Below are positions 1 to 6,799 of a DNA stretch of 15,410 bases, in pieces; position 1 is the first letter of the stretch, and each line of letters starts with the position of its first letter. The translations under genes and the position numbers were made by a program. This DNA comes from Candidatus Agrococcus pullicola (GTDB lineage: Bacteria > Actinomycetota > Actinomycetes > Actinomycetales > Microbacteriaceae): assembly GCA_019115685.1 (NCBI GenBank), contig DXDC01000432.1, positions 1 through 15,410 of the forward strand, read 5' to 3'. The notes under the pieces are model-generated. The model saw only the letters and a program-made list of their open reading frames with translations, was not told where the DNA came from and did not search any database.

Positions 1-95
1 ACCGTCCTTGGAGCACTCAAACTGATCCCTAAATCCATACAGCAATCCCTTTTGGCCTCGCAGGGCATATTTTCGTACTCGTTTGATGGGTCGAA
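1..95. other. Non-coding or unresolved left edge
   Basis: These bases lie downstream of the PiT-family stop codon and run to the window edge. They are visibly richer in A and T than the rest. I see no stem-loop with a T-tract that would end the minus-strand operon. One plus-strand frame is open from base 1 to about 210, but it runs antisense into the PiT gene and resembles no family I know, so no gene is called. Confidence 0.4.
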
Positions 96-1049
96 TCATT
101 GCGCCATCACTCCAATCAGACTCGCCAGGCCGAAGGTGACCGGAAGCGTCACCAGCCAGGCGATGAGAATTTTTGATACTTCCTGCCAACGAATGCGTCC
201 ATACCCTTGAGACAGGCCCGCGCCGATGAGCGAACCTGACATCGTTTGCGCCAGGCCCACTGGCGAGCCGATCCCAGTGCTGACGAGCATGGCGACCGAT
301 GTGGACACTTCGGTTACGACCATGTCTGTTGGAGCCGCCGGCAGTACTCCAGTCGAAATGGTCTTAGACATTCTCGCGACGCCGAGCCGACTCCCCAGTC
401 CGAACAGGAGAGCGCAGATCACGATCACCCACCACAGTTCCGTTATGCCAGCGGTGCCACCTATTCCGAGGGCGATCATGGCCACGGCAAGCATCTTTTG
501 CGCGTCATTGGACCCGTAGGCAAGGGAAAGCAGCGCGAAAGCGATCAAGTGACCGGTCTCAAGATACTTGCGAACACTCCCGAGCGGCAGCAACGGGAGT
601 AACAGTCTTGATATGAGATATGCGATGAAACCACTGGCGATGGGCGCGATGAACATGACCACCAGAACTTTCGCGATGGCACCCCAGTCCACGATGCCGA
701 TCGCGACGAAGCCATAGCCCGCGATCGCCCCCACAAGCGCGATGGTGAGACTGCTCGGAACCCTGGCCCAGCTCAGCAGCAGAATCACCGCAATCGTCAC
801 CAGCACGGCGACCAGCATGCCTCTCGGCCCCTGCTCGCCGCCGAACGGCACGAGATCATGTGCGAGTGTGTTCGCTACCCCCCATCCGAAAAGAAAGGGG
901 GCTATAGCGACACCGAGCGTCATGATGGTGAGCGCACCGCCGAGGTTCAGCCCTCGAATATTCAAACTCATCGCCAGGAGTGAAGCGCCGGTATTGAGGC
1001 CGTGCATGAGCGAGAAGAAGGCAGCTGTGACGCTAAGAGCAATAATCAT
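96..1049 (-). CDS. Divergent PiT-family inorganic phosphate transporter
   Basis: A membrane carrier of 317 residues of the PiT (inorganic phosphate transporter, SLC20-like) family, normally importing phosphate with a cation. The protein is almost entirely hydrophobic segments. The second family repeat carries an intact GSNDAQK signature at about residues 179-185, and the C-terminal repeat has the family-like stretch around GSLIGAGLSQG and the AWLVTLP segment. The first repeat reads HGLNTGAS at about residues 15-23, with Thr where the family normally has the signature Asp. The usual PVSTTH-like motif is replaced by PVGLAQ. The frame is open upstream to 1193, but ATG 1049 fits the family's N-terminus and is preceded by GAGG at good spacing. 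It starts 10 nt after a short upstream ORF and is the last gene of the left operon. The family call is firm. The direction of transport and ion coupling of this divergent member are inference. Confidence 0.85.
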   Translation of the reverse strand: MIIALSVTAAFFSLMHGLNTGASLLAMSLNIRGLNLGGALTIMTLGVAIAPFLFGWGVANTLAHDLVPFGGEQGPRGMLVAVLVTIAVILLLSWARVPSSLTIALVGAIAGYGFVAIGIVDWGAIAKVLVVMFIAPIASGFIAYLISRLLLPLLPLGSVRKYLETGHLIAFALLSLAYGSNDAQKMLAVAMIALGIGGTAGITELWWVIVICALLFGLGSRLGVARMSKTISTGVLPAAPTDMVVTEVSTSVAMLVSTGIGSPVGLAQTMSGSLIGAGLSQGYGRIRWQEVSKILIAWLVTLPVTFGLASLIGVMAQ

Positions 1050-1059
1050 TTGTTCAGCC

Positions 1060-1224
1060 TCATTTCTCAGCTCTCGTCGTTGTAATTCGTACGGCGCCCT
1101 CCGAAGGCATTTCGGCCTCGATCGGCTGCGGAATGCGCCGATCTTCCAGCCTCCGCGTCGGTGCCGCATCATTGCCAGGGCAGGCACCTCCACGAGGATC
1201 GACTGCCCCGTGACCCAGATTCAT
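1060..1224 (-). CDS. Small translationally coupled ORF, 54 residues, unknown function
   Basis: An ORF of 55 codons fills the gap between the ABC ATPase and the PiT gene. Its ATG overlaps the ATPase stop codon in an ATGA arrangement, and its TGA lies 10 nt before the PiT ATG, so it is placed exactly as a coupled operon gene would be. The product begins MNLGHGAVDP, is polar, rich in Arg, Glu and Pro, contains one Cys, and has no hydrophobic segment, so it would be cytoplasmic. I do not recognise it. By my count about 56 percent of codons end in G or C, roughly like the region as a whole, which neither proves nor excludes coding. The alternative is an untranslated or merely coupling spacer. Confidence 0.4.
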   Translation of the reverse strand: MNLGHGAVDPRGGACPGNDAAPTRRLEDRRIPQPIEAEMPSEGAVRITTTRAEK

Positions 1225-2285
1225 GTACCGGGCGTCGAGTAATCCTTCGCCGGATAGAATCGCGCCTGCGTGATCCTGGCCGAAACGGTGTCCCCCTCCC
1301 GATGCATCACACCGCTGTACCGGCTCCGCATCCTTACACCACCCCAGTCAAGTACGACTTCATTGTGATCACGGCCGAACAGCGACGAGACGATCGTGAC
1401 CTGTTTCGATTCGGCTCCCGATTCGTCGATCGCAATATCGCTGGGCAAGATCACTAGAGTGCCGTCACCGTCAGGCTCGCCCGATACCGCGTAGCGCAAG
1501 TCGTGCTCGACGGACTGGAACAGGCCGTCCTTCACCCCGCCGCGAATGAGCGTCGCGTCGGACAGAAAACCCGCGATGAACGGGTTCGCCGGATTGTCCA
1601 GCAACTCCGCAGGGGTACCAAGCTGCATTACCTCGCCCTTGTCGAGAACGAGCATGCGGTCAGCAAGTGCAATTGCTTCGTTACGATCGTGAGTCACATG
1701 CAGCATTGTCAATCCGAGCGTGCTTGCGAGCGATCGTAGTTCGAGACGCAGCGTGTCTCGAAGCGGTTCATCAAGCGCACTCAGTGCTTCGTCCAGCAAC
1801 AGCAACCGCGGTGAATTGACGAGAGCGCGGGCCAGAGCGACGCGTTGACGTTGTCCACCCGAAAGTGTTGCCGGGTCGCGCTCCCCAAAGCCGTCCAGCC
1901 CGACCATCTCCAAGATCTCGTCAACCCGCTGCGCACGTTGAGACCTCGCCACCCCAGCGAGACGAAGCGGGTAGCTCACATTCTGAGCCACCGACATGTG
2001 CGGCCAGATCGCATGCTGCTGGAAGACCATGCCCAGCTTACGCTTCTCCGTCGGGACAGTCGACTGGCCGCGACGATACATAACTTCGCCATTGATGGTA
2101 ATCGAACCCTCCGAAGGGTTCAGGAATCCTGCCACCGCACGCAATAGTGTGGTCTTGCCGGAACCGGATGGACCGATGACGGCAATCAACTCGCCTTTCT
2201 TGGCAGTCAGGTTCAACTTCTCCAATCCGATTTTGCCGTTCGGATAGGTCAGCTCGACATCTTCCAGTGAGAGTACTTCAGTCAT
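1221..2285 (-). CDS. ABC transporter ATP-binding protein (FbpC/PotA-like)
   Basis: The ATPase that powers the import complex formed with the next two upstream genes; it acts at the inner face of the membrane. It has 354 residues. Visible elements are Walker A GPSGSGKT (38-45), the Q-loop around MVFQQ (86-90), signature LSGGQ (141-145), Walker B LLLLDE (161-166), D-loop SALD (169-172) and the switch His199 in HVTHD. A C-terminal part of about 110 residues (roughly 245-354) has the look of a TOBE regulatory domain. Its length and layout match the iron/spermidine/phosphonate-type importer ATPases. The Walker B region reads DEALSALD rather than the common DEPLSALD, a mild change. It starts 11 nt after the permease stop, with GGAG and GAGG before the ATG, so it is clearly cotranscribed. 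Substrate cannot be read from this subunit. Confidence 0.93.
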   Translation of the reverse strand: MTEVLSLEDVELTYPNGKIGLEKLNLTAKKGELIAVIGPSGSGKTTLLRAVAGFLNPSEGSITINGEVMYRRGQSTVPTEKRKLGMVFQQHAIWPHMSVAQNVSYPLRLAGVARSQRAQRVDEILEMVGLDGFGERDPATLSGGQRQRVALARALVNSPRLLLLDEALSALDEPLRDTLRLELRSLASTLGLTMLHVTHDRNEAIALADRMLVLDKGEVMQLGTPAELLDNPANPFIAGFLSDATLIRGGVKDGLFQSVEHDLRYAVSGEPDGDGTLVILPSDIAIDESGAESKQVTIVSSLFGRDHNEVVLDWGGVRMRSRYSGVMHREGDTVSARITQARFYPAKDYSTPGT

Positions 2286-2296
2286 AGCCTCGACTC

Positions 2297-3994
2297 CTAG
2301 GATCTTGATTTGGTTCTGATCGTGAGACTCAAGCCAAAGAGTCCAAGCACGACCACAATGAGAGAAAGTGCACTTGCGGCGTTGTAATCGCCGGCTTGCT
2401 GAAGATTGAAGATCGCGACTCCCAGCGTTTGCGAACCCGGCGCCAGTAACAGCACGGAAATCGTCAGTTCGCGCACCGATGTTAGGAGGACCAGCATCAT
2501 GCCGGTAAAAATTGCCGGCATGGCCATACGCCACGAGATGGTGATGAGCGTTCTGAGACCGCCAGCACCGGATATCCGAGCCGCCTCTTCGAGCGCCACG
2601 GGTATAGAGCGCAGGGGCGCGTTGACCGTCTGCACGACTAGCGCGATGAAACCCATGACATAGGCGCAGAGAATGAGCCAGATCGTGTTGAACAGGCCCA
2701 GAGCGGGACCGATCAACAGCCAACCGACAGCCAGAATGAGGCCGGGTACAGCCTGCGGCAGCATCACAACAATCCTGAGGGGCACGTTCGTTCGTGAGAG
2801 AGTACGCGTCAGCAGTACTGAAACGAGTCCGCCGATCACACCGCAGATTAGCGCAGCAGACGCTGCCAGGAAGATAGAGTTGTAGGCCCCGACGATCGTT
2901 GTGTTCGCTGTGAGAGCTCGCATCATAGAGTTGAGAGTCAGGTTCTCCCAGCGCAGTGGCTGTCCCGGTGCCGACAGGAAACTCTGCACTGCAAGCGCCA
3001 GCAAGGGCAGCACCGTGATAGCGAGTCCGACGGTCCAGGAGATGAATCCGACGACGTGCTTCCACGTACTCAGATCCAGAGTCTGCTGCGGAGCAGAGGG
3101 TCCTTCCAGACCCATCGAACGCCCGCTGGCGCGGTACTCCAGCAGCACCCCGATGATAGCCAGGAGCAACAAGAGTGCTCCGATCGTCGATACCACCTGC
3201 AACGGCTCGGAGACGGTACCGGACTGAATGTAGCGATAGATCATCGTCGCAAGGGTTTGATATCCCCCCGGGGTTCCGATGATCGCTGGTATCCCGAAGT
3301 CCGCAAGGTTTTGCACAGCGATGAGGGTGAACGCTGAGATCTGAGCGGGGCGCACCAGCGGCATCGTTATCTTCGTCACAGCGCGCCAAGGATTAGCGCC
3401 GCTGATCTGCGCGGCCTGTTCAAGATCGCCCGGCACACGACGCAGGGCCGCTCCGATGATCAGATATGCCAGCGGATACGAATGGACGGTGAGCAGGAAT
3501 ACGACGCCGGCCCCTCCATACATATTCCAAAGTGGCGAACCGAACACCTGGCTCCAGAAGTGGTTGATCTGCCCGCCAGGTCCGAACAGTCCCAGCCAAG
3601 CAATAGCCCCGACGAAAGGCGGAACCAGCAGAGGGCTCAACAGGAAGATCCGGAGGATGCCCCTGCCCGGTAAATTCGTTCGATCAAGCAGGAGCGCAAG
3701 AACAGTCCCGATGACAACCGCGAACACGGCCGACAGGCCCGCCGAAACGAGCGAATTGATACCTGCGTTGAAGGTCTCGGTCGTCCAGAGGGTATCCCAC
3801 CTGTTTCCGCTGATCGCCAAGGCCACTACCGCGGTGAGCGGCACGATGATCAGCGCTGCGACAGAACACCACACGCCGAACCGCACATAGGGGACGCCGC
3901 TGGCGGTGAGCCGCTTGAACACGGGGCCGGAGGGGGCCTGCCATTTGGGCGGCAGGCCCCGTCCGTGAGACGCCGTATTAGTTGAAGAGTTCAT
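2297..3994 (-). CDS. ABC transporter permease, fused two-domain (FbpB-like)
   Basis: The membrane channel of the importer. It is a tandem fusion of two permease domains, 565 residues from the chosen start. About twelve hydrophobic segments are visible, six per half. Each half has the cytoplasmic EAA loop that docks on the ATPase: near residues 192-215 (EQAAQISGANPW) and near 469-493 (EEAARISGAGG). This architecture is typical of FbpB, AfuB and related ferric-ion, sugar-phosphate or aminoethylphosphonate importers. The start is uncertain. ATG 3994 overlaps the end of the binding-protein gene by 17 nt, suits translational coupling and gives a 40-residue cytoplasmic leader. GTG 3922 would start closer to the first membrane segment but has no evident ribosome site and lies just after a strong hairpin. 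Function as a permease is secure. Confidence 0.88.
   Translation of the reverse strand: MNSSTNTASHGRGLPPKWQAPSGPVFKRLTASGVPYVRFGVWCSVAALIIVPLTAVVALAISGNRWDTLWTTETFNAGINSLVSAGLSAVFAVVIGTVLALLLDRTNLPGRGILRIFLLSPLLVPPFVGAIAWLGLFGPGGQINHFWSQVFGSPLWNMYGGAGVVFLLTVHSYPLAYLIIGAALRRVPGDLEQAAQISGANPWRAVTKITMPLVRPAQISAFTLIAVQNLADFGIPAIIGTPGGYQTLATMIYRYIQSGTVSEPLQVVSTIGALLLLLAIIGVLLEYRASGRSMGLEGPSAPQQTLDLSTWKHVVGFISWTVGLAITVLPLLALAVQSFLSAPGQPLRWENLTLNSMMRALTANTTIVGAYNSIFLAASAALICGVIGGLVSVLLTRTLSRTNVPLRIVVMLPQAVPGLILAVGWLLIGPALGLFNTIWLILCAYVMGFIALVVQTVNAPLRSIPVALEEAARISGAGGLRTLITISWRMAMPAIFTGMMLVLLTSVRELTISVLLLAPGSQTLGVAIFNLQQAGDYNAASALSLIVVVLGLFGLSLTIRTKSRS
3933..3960 (-). promoter_or_regulatory. GC-rich intercistronic stem-loop
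   Basis: A perfect 10-bp inverted repeat, GGGGCCTGCC and GGCAGGCCCC, with an 8-nt loop lies just after the binding-protein stop on the minus strand. No T-tract follows, so it is unlikely to be a full terminator. Hairpins in this position are known from binding-protein-dependent operons (for example malE-malF), where they protect upstream mRNA and lower permease expression relative to the binding protein. It lies either in the first codons of the permease (if ATG 3994 is used) or directly upstream of GTG 3922. Confidence 0.6.
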
Positions 3995-4988
3995 TAAACG
4001 TGGCAACGGCGTCTTCTCTGATACTGGCGATGTGTTCCAGATCAGGGTTGAGCAGCTCGATTTCCTCCATTGCGGGTGCGCCCTCCGGCGTACCCACATC
4101 GTCACGGACAGGGAGGTACGCCTGCTCGACGGCCAGCTCCTGCCCCTCCGCGCTGACAAGGAAGTCGACGAACAACTGCGACAGCTCTTCTTCTTCGGTG
4201 TTGGCGAAGATGCCGACCGGCTGCGATACGTACGGTACGCCTTCGGCCGGATAGCTGACGGCGATCGGGGATCCCGCTTCCGCGAGATCACGAACCAGGT
4301 AGTCGACGACGATGCCGACCGGCTGCGCTCCCGATGCGACGGACTGCGCGACCGGACCGTTGCTGTCTGCGATCACCGGATTGTTATCCGCAAGATCCGT
4401 CAACCACTCGACGCCCAGATCTTCATGATCCAACCACACTGCCGCGTTGAAGGCCGCAGCTCCCGAGACATCCGGATTCGGCATGACCAATTGATCGCGG
4501 TACTGAGGGTCGGTCAGCTCATCCCACGACGCGGGAGGGGCATCGATCGAATTCGTGTTGTAAGCGATCACCGTTGGAATGACACGCGTACCGACGTAAT
4601 ATCCGTCCTCGTCTACGACCTCCGGGAGCAGTGATTCGACATCTTCAGGGGTGTATTGCAGGAAGAGGTCACGTTCAACATAACCTTCGAAGGTCGGAAC
4701 ATCTGCCGCGAGGAACACATCCGCCTGCGGACTGCCTTCTGCCGTGATCTCTGTCTCAACACGAGCAGTGAGATCACCAGTTCCCGCACGGAATACCTCG
4801 ACGGCGACGTCAGGGTGGTGCTCGTTGAACGCACTGATAATCTCGTCGATCTTCTCCTGCGGCTCCGAAGTGTACAGCGTTAGCGAGCCGCTTGGGCCGT
4901 CCCCACTGGGCTCTGACCCGCCGCCACAAGCCGACAGGGCCAGAGTGCCGGCGACGATGCCGACTATGATTTTGGATTTGTGCTTCAT
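3978..4988 (-). CDS. ABC transporter substrate-binding lipoprotein (family 1; FbpA/AfuA-like)
   Basis: The 336-residue extracellular receptor that delivers substrate to the permease. The N-terminus is a lipoprotein signal: charged MKHKSK, a hydrophobic core, then lipobox LSAC with Cys21 as the lipidated residue. A Gly/Ser-rich linker follows. The mature part has the periplasmic-binding-protein pattern (SLTLYTS opening, then PQADVFLAADVP, IPTVIAYNTNS, PASWDELTDP, and a C-terminal VDFLVSAEGQELAVEQAYLPVR segment) of the Fbp/Afu/aminoethylphosphonate group. In the C-terminal lobe I do not see the adjacent Tyr-Tyr pair that binds ferric ion in FbpA. Instead there is a YPAEGVPYVSQP stretch, as I recall from non-iron members. 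The ATG is preceded by AAAGGAG at ideal spacing. It lies 43 nt after the metallophosphoesterase gene. A phosphorylated ligand is inferred from its neighbours. Confidence 0.9.
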   Translation of the reverse strand: MKHKSKIIVGIVAGTLALSACGGGSEPSGDGPSGSLTLYTSEPQEKIDEIISAFNEHHPDVAVEVFRAGTGDLTARVETEITAEGSPQADVFLAADVPTFEGYVERDLFLQYTPEDVESLLPEVVDEDGYYVGTRVIPTVIAYNTNSIDAPPASWDELTDPQYRDQLVMPNPDVSGAAAFNAAVWLDHEDLGVEWLTDLADNNPVIADSNGPVAQSVASGAQPVGIVVDYLVRDLAEAGSPIAVSYPAEGVPYVSQPVGIFANTEEEELSQLFVDFLVSAEGQELAVEQAYLPVRDDVGTPEGAPAMEEIELLNPDLEHIASIREDAVATFNELFN

Positions 4989-5031
4989 TGCTTCTCCTTT
5001 GATTGACTAGGTATTCAGTTGCGCCACTTCG

Positions 5032-5847
5032 TTATGTACTCGCGATGGTCTTCGCTGACCTGCTATCGGACTCAGACTGCTCGATGTCGAGCCAGATCGG
5101 CGTAGTAATAGGGCCGAACTCGCTCAGCTCGACAACGGAGAACCCGCTTCCGCCTCCATGGTCGACTTCAGCGAGCTGCGGTGCCATGATCTGCTGTGTC
5201 GACAAAGCTGGAGAACTCCAGCAGGGGACACCGGCGAAGGTACCCGCCATTGCATGGTGGTAGTGCCCAGTGAGGATCTGAATGACGTCGGAGTTCTCGA
5301 CAACACGGGCGAGTGCACCCCTGTTCTCCATTCCACGCCTCTGGAGGATTGGCACGAGCGAGGGCAGCGGAGAGTGATGAAAGGCAAGAATCGTCCCGGA
5401 ACGATACGGCTGAGCCAGTTGATCGGACAACCAACGCTCTTGTTGCGGCGTAATTTCCGGATCCGAATTGTCAAAGCTGACGATCCGGTGGGTTTCTGTA
5501 TAAGCAATTTGCGTCGTCGGGAAAACTGCGCCCGCACGCTCCATGTCGTCGTGGTTGCCGAACGTGACAACGATAGGAACGGCGAACGCAACTCGAAGCA
5601 ATTCGAATTCCCGTTGAAGGTCCCGGTATGAAGCTTGCGTGCCGCGATGTACGAGATCGCCGGTCACCACTATCGCTTCAGGCGTATACTGTGGCAGTTC
5701 AAGAATGGCCCGGACTTGGGTGAATATATTGCGCAGGGAAAGCCCACCGAACAACCGGCCGTCCCCGACATAGTGCACATCACTCAGTTGCACGAGAACG
5801 CGTCGTACAGCGATCGAGCCCACGACGTCTTGCAGAGGCGCATTCAT
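5032..5847 (-). CDS. Calcineurin-like metallophosphoesterase (CpdA/GpdQ-like)
   Basis: A cytoplasmic dinuclear-metal phosphoesterase of 271 residues. All five family blocks are visible: DVH (Asp23, His25), GD (Asp64), GNHD (Asn98, His99), a His in AFHHSP (157/158) and GHYHH (His195, His197). The spacing suits the class III cyclic-nucleotide/glycerophosphodiester phosphodiesterase group. There is no signal peptide or membrane segment, so it would act on an imported or internal phosphoester. The ATG at 5847 overlaps the stop of the preceding phosphatase gene in ATGA fashion, so the two are translationally coupled; a second ATG at 5843 in another frame is not used. The true substrate (cyclic nucleotide, glycerophosphodiester, other diester or monoester) cannot be told from sequence. 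Position before an ABC importer favours catabolic hydrolysis over signalling. Confidence 0.9.
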   Translation of the reverse strand: MNAPLQDVVGSIAVRRVLVQLSDVHYVGDGRLFGGLSLRNIFTQVRAILELPQYTPEAIVVTGDLVHRGTQASYRDLQREFELLRVAFAVPIVVTFGNHDDMERAGAVFPTTQIAYTETHRIVSFDNSDPEITPQQERWLSDQLAQPYRSGTILAFHHSPLPSLVPILQRRGMENRGALARVVENSDVIQILTGHYHHAMAGTFAGVPCWSSPALSTQQIMAPQLAEVDHGGGSGFSVVELSEFGPITTPIWLDIEQSESDSRSAKTIAST

Positions 5848-6563
5848 CGCAGGTGCTCCCGACCGTGTGCCGTCAACTTCGTCGGAATTTCACCAAGATA
5901 CTTTTCGCGGAGCTTCTCGAGATCGTCTTCTTGCAATCCGTGCTGCACGAGATACTCCTCCACACCGCAGAAATGCGTGCGCAGCCAGTCCAAAGCATTT
6001 TTCAGTACCTCCGGAGGGCTATCCAAATGCAACTCGCGGGCGCGCTCCATCGCCACGTCATCCAGATGGAGATCCTGAAGCTGTCGATGCACCTGGTCAG
6101 CAGTGTGCTTCCGCACCTCCTCTTGCGAGAGTGCGTAATCGGCGAGCACCGTAGATTCTGACATTCCTGCAGCAAGAGCAATCAGAGCGATCACCAGCCC
6201 TGTGCGGTCTTTGCCAATTCGGCAGTGCACCAAACTCACACCAGAATTCCGAGCGACGACTGCCGCCGCGTCGGCTATTCGGTGACCCGCTCGGGAGAGA
6301 AGACCACGATAGACCTCCTCAATGCTTCCACCCTTCGGCGGCAGTTCATCTTCCCCGTATAGCGGCAGCACGCTAACCGCGAATGGATGCACTACCGCCG
6401 CGCGTTCGAGCCGAGACCGTAGATCGATAACGTGATTAACACCGCTTCTGGCCAGCATACGGATATCATCTTCGCTCGCGGAGTCGAGTGTCGCGGAACG
6501 GAAAATCCAAGGCTCTCCAGATGCAGCCGACAGGCTCCTAGCGTTGAAGCTTCCTTGCAACAT
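5844..6563 (-). CDS. Tyrosine/dual-specificity-type phosphatase (CX5R)
   Basis: A 239-residue cysteine-based phosphatase of the bacterial Y_phosphatase3 type (the MptpB/LipA-like group). The P-loop HCRIGKDRTG is complete, with nucleophile Cys114 and Arg120. Upstream, the family-like RSATL (22-26) and IDLRS (46-50) segments are present, while the usual N-terminal NFRDxGG motif is degenerate (FNARSLSA). No signal peptide is seen, so it is cytoplasmic. Members of this group hydrolyse phosphotyrosine, phosphoserine or phosphoinositides. Here, coupled to a metallophosphoesterase and an importer, a small-molecule phosphomonoester is as plausible as a protein. It is the first gene after the operon promoter. 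The start at ATG 6563 is supported by family length and a weak GGGA ribosome site. Confidence 0.88.
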   Translation of the reverse strand: MLQGSFNARSLSAASGEPWIFRSATLDSASEDDIRMLARSGVNHVIDLRSRLERAAVVHPFAVSVLPLYGEDELPPKGGSIEEVYRGLLSRAGHRIADAAAVVARNSGVSLVHCRIGKDRTGLVIALIALAAGMSESTVLADYALSQEEVRKHTADQVHRQLQDLHLDDVAMERARELHLDSPPEVLKNALDWLRTHFCGVEEYLVQHGLQEDDLEKLREKYLGEIPTKLTAHGREHLR

Positions 6564-6582
6564 AAACGATGATTCCCATTCT

Positions 6583-6622
6583 GTTCCGTCGTTTCTAACG
6601 GCATAAAACGTTCCGTCGTTTC
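6583..6622. promoter_or_regulatory. Tandem 13-bp repeats, candidate operator of the phosphatase-ABC operon
   Basis: The 13-mer GTTCCGTCGTTTC occurs twice without mismatch, at 6583-6595 and 6610-6622, a 27-bp period. The second copy adjoins the -10 box and covers the expected transcription start; the first lies in the 5' leader. The second copy is also part of an inverted repeat, AAACG-N6-CGTTT, at 6606-6621. This is the position expected for a repressor site. The adjacent RpiR-family regulator is the obvious candidate, by inference only. Confidence 0.5.
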
Positions 6623-6650
6623 ATTATACGTATTCAGTCGTTCGATACAA
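6623..6650 (-). promoter_or_regulatory. Promoter of the phosphatase-ABC-PiT operon
   Basis: On the minus strand a perfect -10 box TATAAT (6628-6623) is preceded, after a 16-nt spacer, by TTGTAT (6650-6645), which matches the -35 consensus only in TTG. Initiation is expected near 6616, about 53 nt before the phosphatase start codon. It is the best sigma-A-like -10 in the window and lies in an AT-rich gap of 236 nt after the regulator gene. Confidence 0.6.
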
Positions 6651-6799
6651 GGGATCGAGCGAGTTCCGCCGAGCGCTATTCCGACCCAAGAGCACGGAAC
6701 GCAGGGCAGTTTCTGCAGCAAAGGCGCGTCACGAAGACACGATGAGCCAGCGCTCACGCACCGATCTCAGCTGCAGTGCATGACTAGCTAAAGGACGAA

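Noticed and set aside
1..210. Plus-strand frame open from the window edge to about 210
   Set aside because: More than half lies antisense to the PiT gene, it has no recognisable motif, and the start would be outside the window. It could be the end of a neighbouring gene, but the evidence is too thin.
1050..1193. N-terminal extension of the PiT protein to GTG 1193
   Set aside because: The added 48 residues are Arg-rich and unlike the family N-terminus, ATG 1049 has a better ribosome site, and the region is better explained by the coupled short ORF in another frame.
2286..3389. Long N-terminal extension of the ABC ATPase reading frame
   Set aside because: It is an out-of-frame shadow of the permease gene. 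The ATPase fold begins at the ATG at 2285, which has a ribosome site.
3684..3944. Short minus-strand ORF starting at an ATG in the hairpin loop
   Set aside because: It is one frame off the permease; the product has no membrane segments and looks like a shadow.
6743..6756. Stem-loop TGAGC-CAGC-GCTCA after the RpiR gene as a terminator
   Set aside because: Five base pairs with no T-tract in either direction; too weak to call.
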